DNA of 64,000 bases from Phaffia rhodozyma (Eukaryota > Basidiomycota > Tremellomycetes > Cystofilobasidiales > Mrakiaceae): the NCBI GenBank assembly GCA_014706385.1, contig JACGZH010000011.1, forward strand, positions 186,001 through 250,000. The letters are read 5' to 3'. The translations under genes and the position numbers were made by a program. Below the pieces are notes generated by a model, which saw only the letters and a list, made by a program, of their open reading frames with translations, had not been told where the DNA came from and searched no databases. Shown here in pieces: positions 56,902 through 64,000 of the stretch; position 1 is the first letter of the stretch; every line of letters starts with the position of its first letter.

Positions 56902-59900
56902 ATGTCGAACGAGGTCTTCTTAATCTCGGGTTCGTCAATAAACTTATCCTTCTCTTGACTGAGACGGGTTCTTGGCGTTCAAGACATCATACCATGGATA
57001 TGGTCTAATCGACCAGCAGCTTACTTTGTCTTCTTGCTTTCTGCTTGATTAGATCTCACGTTGATCATTCAAGAGTCAGTCCTGAACGGATCTTCTCTTT
57101 TCAAAGCTTCAGTTTATGTCTCTGGGGGTGAACCGGAATCTGAATAGTTTACATCTGGGAAATACAGGACGAAGAGAAGACATTCGGATGTGAAGGAAGC
57201 AGCAGAGAAAGCGCTAGGGCTGTTGAAAGATCAGGCAAGACCTAAAGACTTCAGTCCGGGTAAGTTTCGTTCAGTCTATCCGTTTCTCTGGTGGTCGTTC
57301 TCGCCTTGCCCAGGCTAGTGAGAACAGACACCAAACATTCTCCAGTCTATTTCTGTGTTGATGTCCGTCTTGAAGTCGGCTCAGTCACAAATCATCATCA
57401 TGTAAGGCTCAACGCGGTCAACAGGCTGATCTTGTTCCCATTCATGTTTGACATTCATCCAGAATCGACCAATGCAGCAGACCTGATTGCGCCTATCTCA
57501 TTGGGCATGAAGACGAAAAATCCCAAAGTCGTCGCTCTCTGTATAGGAAGTATTCAACGGCTGGTCTCTCTAGGGGCAGTGTCTGAGGTACGTCTCATCC
57601 CTTAATCCATGGGTTTCCTTCGTAACGCTTGTTGAACAGTCTTAAAGCGCATGCAACACAGAGCCGGTTACCAAGTGTAATCCAGAGTTTGGCAAGCGTC
57701 GTCAATCAAGGTGTTGATATACAACTCAAAGTACTACAAACGATCTTGGTGATCTTGACTACGGCGAAGATACACGGCTCTCTTCTTGGCGAGGTATGAT
57801 CTGTTCGCCATCGACCTTTTCATATTGGGACATTACTCGAGACTTACCTTGCTGGAACACATGTCTGGTCGTTTTCTCTGATCGCATAACGGATAAGGCC
57901 TTCAGAATCTGTTTTGAACTGAGAGGTAGTCGGATGCCAGTCGTCTCATCCACAGCAGCCGCTTCCCTCCGCCAAGGCGTCATGGTTATCTTTGACAAGA
58001 TCTCACTCGAAGACACCTCGTCTGCAGCGGATGAAACGACGAGCTCGATTGAGCTCTCCGACGGCTCCACTGTACACCTTCGACCGGCCGCGCTGGACGG
58101 GTACAGGCTTTTTGAGGATCTATGTATACTTACAGACTCGGCTGGCGCCGTTGTAGGATTAGACAAAGCAGAGAGTAGAGCTCAAAATCTCCTGAACTTG
58201 GACAGTTTACCAGAACCTTTTGGACTCGAGTTGATCGAGAGTATTCTCAGCAACCATGCTACTGTTTTCAAAAAGGCTTGTTCTTCTCTCCTTGTTCCAT
58301 CGGTGACGTCGTATGCCATCTGGAAAAGACTAACGCTCCTGTCCTCTGATCTCTTAGCATCCCGAACTTCTGGTTCTCCTGCATCATGACCTTTGCCCAC
58401 TTCTACTCAGCAACCTTTCACTTCCAACCTCCTCCGCGCCTTCCTCTTTTCCTCTTACGCTTCGACTCATCCGTGTGATATATCTTCTTCTTCGCTCATT
58501 CCCAGACAAACTCGTCCGAGAAACAGAGATCCTCCTCAGTTTCCTTCTCAAGATTCTATCCGGAGAATCGGCCTCTCTCGGTCACATGCCAGGATCCGCT
58601 CCGATAAGAGATATGCCCGAAGATAGCATCCCGTCAGGGAGCTACGCAACACAAAAGGGAGAACAAAGTCCTGGTTGGCTTAGGGTGCTTGCGATGGAAT
58701 GCATCAGAGGACTCTGCTCAGATGGAGTTCTACTCCGAAAGATATGGATGAGATATTCCAATGGAAAATCTACTGAAGATGCCGATTCTGATCGCGATCC
58801 AAGCCCTCTCCTCCAGCCTTCAGATCCGTCTACGATGAACACCTCGGATGTGACGTCTTCACCATCACTACCGGCGTCGGTACCTTCTCCACCCCAATCC
58901 AATCTTTTCCCTGCATTGCTTTCTATTCTTCATCGGATCGCTAGTGAGAAACCAGGACTATTGGGGACGTCTACCCAACTGAATGGCATCGGTGTTTATG
59001 CATATGAATCCGTAGGAGGTGATGGTAACTCTCCAGGAGGATCACAAGGTGGAGTCGGTGGAAGCCTCGGTGCAGGTGGTCTCGGACAGAACCCGTACGG
59101 TTCGTTGGAAATGATTTCGGGGATCGTAGCCAGTGGAGTGAGTAGTGTGGTAGCTAGTCTAACGACGGACGCGCAAGCCGGACTGGGCGAGGGAAGTACT
59201 GTCAAAGTTCAATGGTTCGTGATTCTTTTCACTTACTCTCGTCTTGAAAACCATCCATTGTATGGGTGTTACGTTTGGCATGGCTTGGGAGTGACTTGAA
59301 ATCCTGACCCTGTTGCTGTTGTTCCATAACTATGTATAGCATCGACCAGCTAGACAAGATCGAACCCCCCGTCTTGCCTGATACCTACCTCTATCTTCTC
59401 GCCCTCCAGTGCGTCAACATCGTGATCGAAGGGTTCTCATCCGTCATCACACCCGTCTATGCAACTGTCCTACCGCTCAGGTCATCCTTGGCTATAGCAA
59501 AGGGAACGCTTGGGCTATATGAAGAGAGCGAGGAGGTTCAGGTGACTCGAAAGATGATGGAGGCTGGCTGGCCGGCTTTGTTAGCAGCGCTCAGTTTCTT
59601 TCTGGGACGTAATTTATCGGATGAGGTGAGCTTCGTTTGGATCAAAGTAACTCAGTTTCGTTTCCAGTGATTGTCTGCTCATCCATGTCGTCTACTCTCT
59701 CTTCAGCTGTTTTCCGATACGCTGGCCTCTCTTCATGAAGCAACTGTCCTTTGTGGCCTGCTAGGCCTGACAACCGAACGGGACGCGTTCATCGGCACCT
59801 TGTCTCGACTTGCTGTCCCACCAGCTGTCGTCTCGGCTCTTACCTCTTATGAAAACGCTACCACTCCCAAATCTCAAGGAGGAGTGCTCGCCGGAGGTGC

Positions 59901-62900
59901 AGAGGCACTGGGCTTGATATCACTCACCGGCCCTTCTGTGCAAGAGCCACCAAGTTTATCGTCAAGAAATTTGATCTGCCTCAAGGTTCTCATTGGCGTG
60001 GCCGAGATGATCGGAGGTGGTCTCGGAAAGAGCTGGTTTGATGTTCTTGAAGTCCTTCAGAGTGCTAGCTTTGTGTTGGCGCCTACAAAACGACAGGCCA
60101 ACGCATCCAACAAGAAGCGATCAACTATCATTCCAATCTCAATCGCCCATCAATCGTCCAATTCGAATCTTAGGGTAACCTCCGCCGGTCCTTCTTCTTA
60201 TAGAGACTCGACTCGACCCAGCGTGAATCCTCGGTCATCGTCTTCCATGGATCGTCAGAGCGATCTGCCGTCTCGACAAGGATCCGACTTGGAAAGCATC
60301 CAGTCGTCAATCAGTCATATATTCGATGCTACCACCTTCGAGTTGGACCCGGAAGCTTTAACCGAGTTTGTTAGTGCACTTTGTAGACTGAGCGAGGAGA
60401 TGCTTGGGCTCGTTCAACCGCAAACACAAAAGGGCGGAGCCTCGAAAAAAACCCATTCCGAGGAGGGCCCCGCTAGTTCGCTCCCAGATGTGAAGGCGTT
60501 AAGGGACGCCATTATGCCGAAGAGGAGGAGGTCAAGTGGGCTTCATCTCCTAAAAGATAACGTGCGTCTCTTATACTTCATATTTGCCTACATCCGATTG
60601 TTCTGTGTGATCTAACGTGTATGTTATATTGTTATATGTGTATGTTAATACTGGGCCCTTCTGATACTCGAAGCGACATCGAGGAGACCGTTCTTTCGCA
60701 ATTGATAAGATCGCCAAGATCAGCAGTCTCAATCTTCATCGCTTGGTAGTCATCGATCCGAGTCAAGGCTGGTCCCTCATCGTTGATCACCTTCTTGCTA
60801 CTCTATGTGAAGCTACTGCTTCGTCCACCATCCGTCTCCAAGCCGCTGAAGTGCTGGATGAATTTTTAGTCAATTCTATTCGGGTTTCAAACGAAAGCGT
60901 TGATTCCGGCATCCACCCTCTGGTAGTCTCTTCCCTTGCGGCTCAAGTGGAGAGGACATCCTCCGGTCAGTTTATACCAGTGGAGATAGATATCCGACGA
61001 CTCGGCCTGGAGGCTCTGCATCAAATTCTTCAGTCTGCAGGACATGCATTGGTAGATGGGTGGGAAATGGTGTTTGTTTGTCTGAGAAGCGTATGTAGGA
61101 GGGTTGGAGAGCAGTACAGCCAGCTGGAGACATTAGCGGAGGACGGGAAGGGTGTGAGAGAAGTCTCAACGTCTAGTCCTATTCTGTCGCATCGCAAGAA
61201 TATGAGTGGAGTCTCAATCAGGGGCAATGCATCACTGATCCGAGCAGCTTTCCAATCTGTCAGTAACCATTCCAATCTTTGTTGAATTTTTTTCCCTTAT
61301 TCCAAGCGCTTCATCGACATGCGGCATCTTATCTTCTCTCTGCTGATATTCGCGCATCATGTTTCTTGTCCTGGTAGGTCATCTTGGTGACCACTGACTT
61401 TTTATCGTCATTCTCAGTGGATCATCTTCGACAATGCGTTCTTACCCTGGCCGATTTTTCCCGTCAGGTTGACGATGTCAACATTTCACTTTCCTCTATT
61501 GGTTCCCTCTGGAACGTCTCTGATTTTATCCAATCTAAACGGCCAGAACAGACGGACCGGACGTTCGACGATCTTTGGTTCTTTAGTGTCCGAGAACTTC
61601 TCACATGCTGTATCGACAGTCGGGCAGAAGTGCGGTCGAGCGCTACTCAGACCTTGTTCCGGTCAATGGAGCTCTACGGATCTACGCTAGATGCAAAGCT
61701 CTGGGAGTCTTGTATCTGGGAGATCATATTCCCTTTACTTGACTCCTTAAGTGCTTTCGCTGAGTCCGAAGTGGACGATAACACAGATGCCTCAAGATGG
61801 TCAGATTCACGAGTTCTGACATTATCGTCCGTAGGGTCTCTGTTCTCCAAGTTCTTCCTTTCCGATCTGTCGGCTGTGAAGGATTCAATAAAGGTCTGGA
61901 GGCGTCTTCTGGATGTCATCGTTGCATCTTTCAAATCACCCGAGTCCCATGTGTCAACTGCTGCCGTCCAAGCTCTCAAAGAAGTTTTGTCCACTTGGGT
62001 CTCTCATCTGGAGGAGGACAACACGTCAAACCATTACGAACCGTACATGACTGACACTTGGGCTGCTTGGGAAACGATGGGAACGCAGATCGTCTTGATA
62101 TCTCTTGATGACACACCCGTCATCAAGTTCACCCAAGCAAGTCTTCTGGCGTTCATCGGAGCTCTTCTCCCTTTACTTGTTTTGTCGCCGTCACTGTGGT
62201 CGATTGATCGTCTTTCCAATCTATCCACTACCCTTCGGAGCGTGATGACCTACCCTTGCTACGACGATACTCGGTCAGATCTTGACAACCCCACTCCTCT
62301 TCAAGCACTGATCTTTGAAGCCTTGAAACAATTGAATATCGAGATTCCTGGCTCGTCGGCTCTGCTTCTTCAAGAATCAAGCAGTCTTATCACACTTGCT
62401 TTTGCATCGTCGCAGACAGATCGGCAGGGGCAATCGCCGAGACGAATTACCTATGTCGCAGTCTCCAAAGAGGCGATGACGATGGCTCTTCAGATGTTTG
62501 AATCCCATCAAACTGATCCTGAGCTCTATTCGAGCGGTGCTGTCAGCCAATTGATCAAAGCCTATGGTCTGCCTGTACGTGATTCACTTACACTTGACGC
62601 ATATATGTGTCCGATTTTGAGCTAATGAACTCCTTATACACTCGTGTCACAGGCCAAGCTGAAAGTATGTCACCTCTGTCCTTTCAAATATTTCCACGGG
62701 GATGACTGTTAATTTAAGTTTGCTTGTTCGTGCTGTATAGTATGATTGCCCTCCTTCATATAAATTCGAAGAACAGCCACCACTTTGGAAAACGGTGGGC
62801 TTGGTTCTTTCTTCTGTCATTCACGATCAGCGCTGATCGAATTTCGATTCACAGGCTACCACACTAGCCCTCCAAGTCATTAGAATCACGACATCTGTTT

Positions 62901-64000
62901 TGACAGATTCAAATTTAAGTACGTTTGATGTATTTGTTTGTCTTTTAGTGACTTCATCTGTAGCTATTGCGTAGTGGCTGACAAATTTGATCTCCAGTTG
63001 TGGCCAAACAAGCTCGTGAAGACTTGTGGAACGAAATTATCGATTATTTCGTAGGAGTTCTCCTTGTTGATCCGTAAGCTGCTTCCTACATTCAAATTAG
63101 AGCAGTGCGTCACTGGTGTAACATTGACTTGTCTGTTTCATGATCATTCTCCAATATTCAGTCGTGCCACGGAAGATATTCCGATGGATGCGCAAACTGC
63201 CGACGAAACGCATGATTTGAAATATCTTGCCGCTCTCGAAAAGGACATTGTCCCTGTTCTCGGATGGGCTGATATTCCAGACCTATTAATCGTCCGGCTC
63301 GCTAATGCCCTGTCGACTGCAAGCCAATTCTACTACTTCGATTCTGATTCAAGTGAGACCTCTTTGTGTCGACCGAGACCGACATCCTTCGACCCAAGAA
63401 TATATCAGAGTCACGATGGAGATGGAGATGGAGAAGTTCATGGAATCACAGCGGAAATCATCGGTCATCCCAAAGAAAGGTTTTCCAGATGGTGTTTCGA
63501 CGTCATGTTTATGCTAGTCGATAAAGTTGACCAGAGTCAGTCTTGATCGTACAAATTACTTAAACTCAATTTTCGAAGATATGAAAAACTAAACTGGATG
63601 TTTGATCTAGACACCGATCTCCGTCAGAGGGTAGCCAAACTAGTTTTTCCTTTGCTAATGTACCGCTGTCAGACTGTTCTCTCAACTTATCTGGCTGATC
63701 AGCCTCTGCGTGGGGGTATGCCTTTCCCAAGGTAAATACAATCGAATTTCTATATCATTCGCCTCGTGGGAAGCGCTAATTTTTCTTTGCCCTTGACCTT
63801 GGCTAGATTGAGAGAAGAAGAACTAGTGTATGTGTTGAAAAAACTTTTGGAGTTGAGTATGTATGAAGGCTCTGTGATAACGAGTGGTTCGTATTCTTTC
63901 ATTTCATCACAATTCACATACCTATCAGAACTAACACCCGCTTGTTTTCCTCTTCTTCTTTTTTTTTTCTTATGTCGAACCTATTTGCAGATGATATCAC
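56902..64000 (+). CDS. MON2: Mon2, Golgi/endosome trafficking protein (C-terminus off right edge)
   Basis: Large peripheral Golgi protein related to the non-catalytic parts of Sec7/BIG Arf-GEFs; works with Dopey and Neo1-type flippases in endosome-to-Golgi transport. Start MSNEVFLIS joins DLTLIIQES, then TKRRHSDVKEAAEKALGLLK (DCB domain), ADLIAPISLGMKTKNPKVV, and GSIQRLVSLGAVSE. Then NQGVDIQLKVLQTILVILTT, GSRMPVVSSTAAASLRQGVM (HUS-like block), EPFGLELIESILSNHATVFK and IRVIYLLLRSFPDKLVRETE. The middle region continues with LRVLAMECIRGLCSDG and later FFSVRELLTCCIDSRAEVRS. Towards the edge: RWCFDVMFMLVDKVDQ, QRVAKLVFPLLMYRCQTVLS, LREEELVYVLKKLLELSMYE. The conserved C-terminal motif shows the gene is near its end at base 64000 but the stop is not seen. 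About 20 exons, many boundaries inferred from phase. Confidence 0.88.

Overview
This window looks like chromosomal DNA of an intron-dense basidiomycete yeast. Almost every gene is cut by introns of roughly 50-280 bases with GT..AG ends. The gene set is ordinary eukaryotic housekeeping (decapping, replication checkpoint, ribosome, nuclear pore, Golgi traffic). Splicing style and codon use would fit a Tremellomycete such as the Phaffia/Xanthophyllomyces group, but that placement is inference. No mobile element, CRISPR array, rRNA or tRNA gene was found by eye.

Layout. 1-5.4 kb, minus strand: DCP2 mRNA-decapping enzyme (C-terminus off the left edge) and, upstream of it, a short-chain dehydrogenase. 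5.4-7.1 kb: no recognisable gene. 7.1-10.1 kb: a divergent pair, a ZNF830-like zinc-finger protein (-) and a prenylated Ras-like GTPase (+). 10.9-16.9 kb: two unrecognised proteins, divergent. 17.2-23.4 kb: a four-BRCT Dpb11/Rad4/TopBP1 homologue (-) and a PLP aminotransferase (+) diverging from a promoter with MCB (ACGCGT) boxes. 24.0-27.4 kb: MFS transporter (-). 28.5-33.2 kb: ribosomal proteins P0 and S20 (+) flanking a C3HC zinc-finger protein (-, ZC3HC1/Rsm1 type). 33.9-38.2 kb: TFIIIC WD40 subunit (+). 38.5-40.5 kb: Ncs2/CTU2 tRNA thiolation protein (-). 41.8-42.9 kb: a secreted Cys-rich protein of unknown function (+). 43.5-48.5 kb: tomosyn/Lgl (+). 48.7-52.2 kb: FG nucleoporin Nsp1/Nup62 (-). 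52.5-54.7 kb: eIF3g (-). 54.9-56.5 kb: an RNase III-fold mitochondrial ribosomal protein (+). 56.9 kb to the right edge: Mon2 (+, incomplete).

The genes are individually transcribed and do not form a pathway cluster; several pairs share short divergent promoters. The notable content is in gene architecture rather than in a new gene system: in-frame microexons of 6, 9, 12 and 18 nt, a nucleoporin whose FG repeats lie in six consecutive phase-symmetric exons, two GC-AG introns, exclusive use of CGA for arginine in the two ribosomal-protein genes, and several promoter motifs. I did not find convincing evidence for a wholly new biological system; the best candidate for novel biology is the secreted Cys-rich protein with a polybasic tail. 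All exon models were joined by hand from splice signals and reading frame and have no transcript support.
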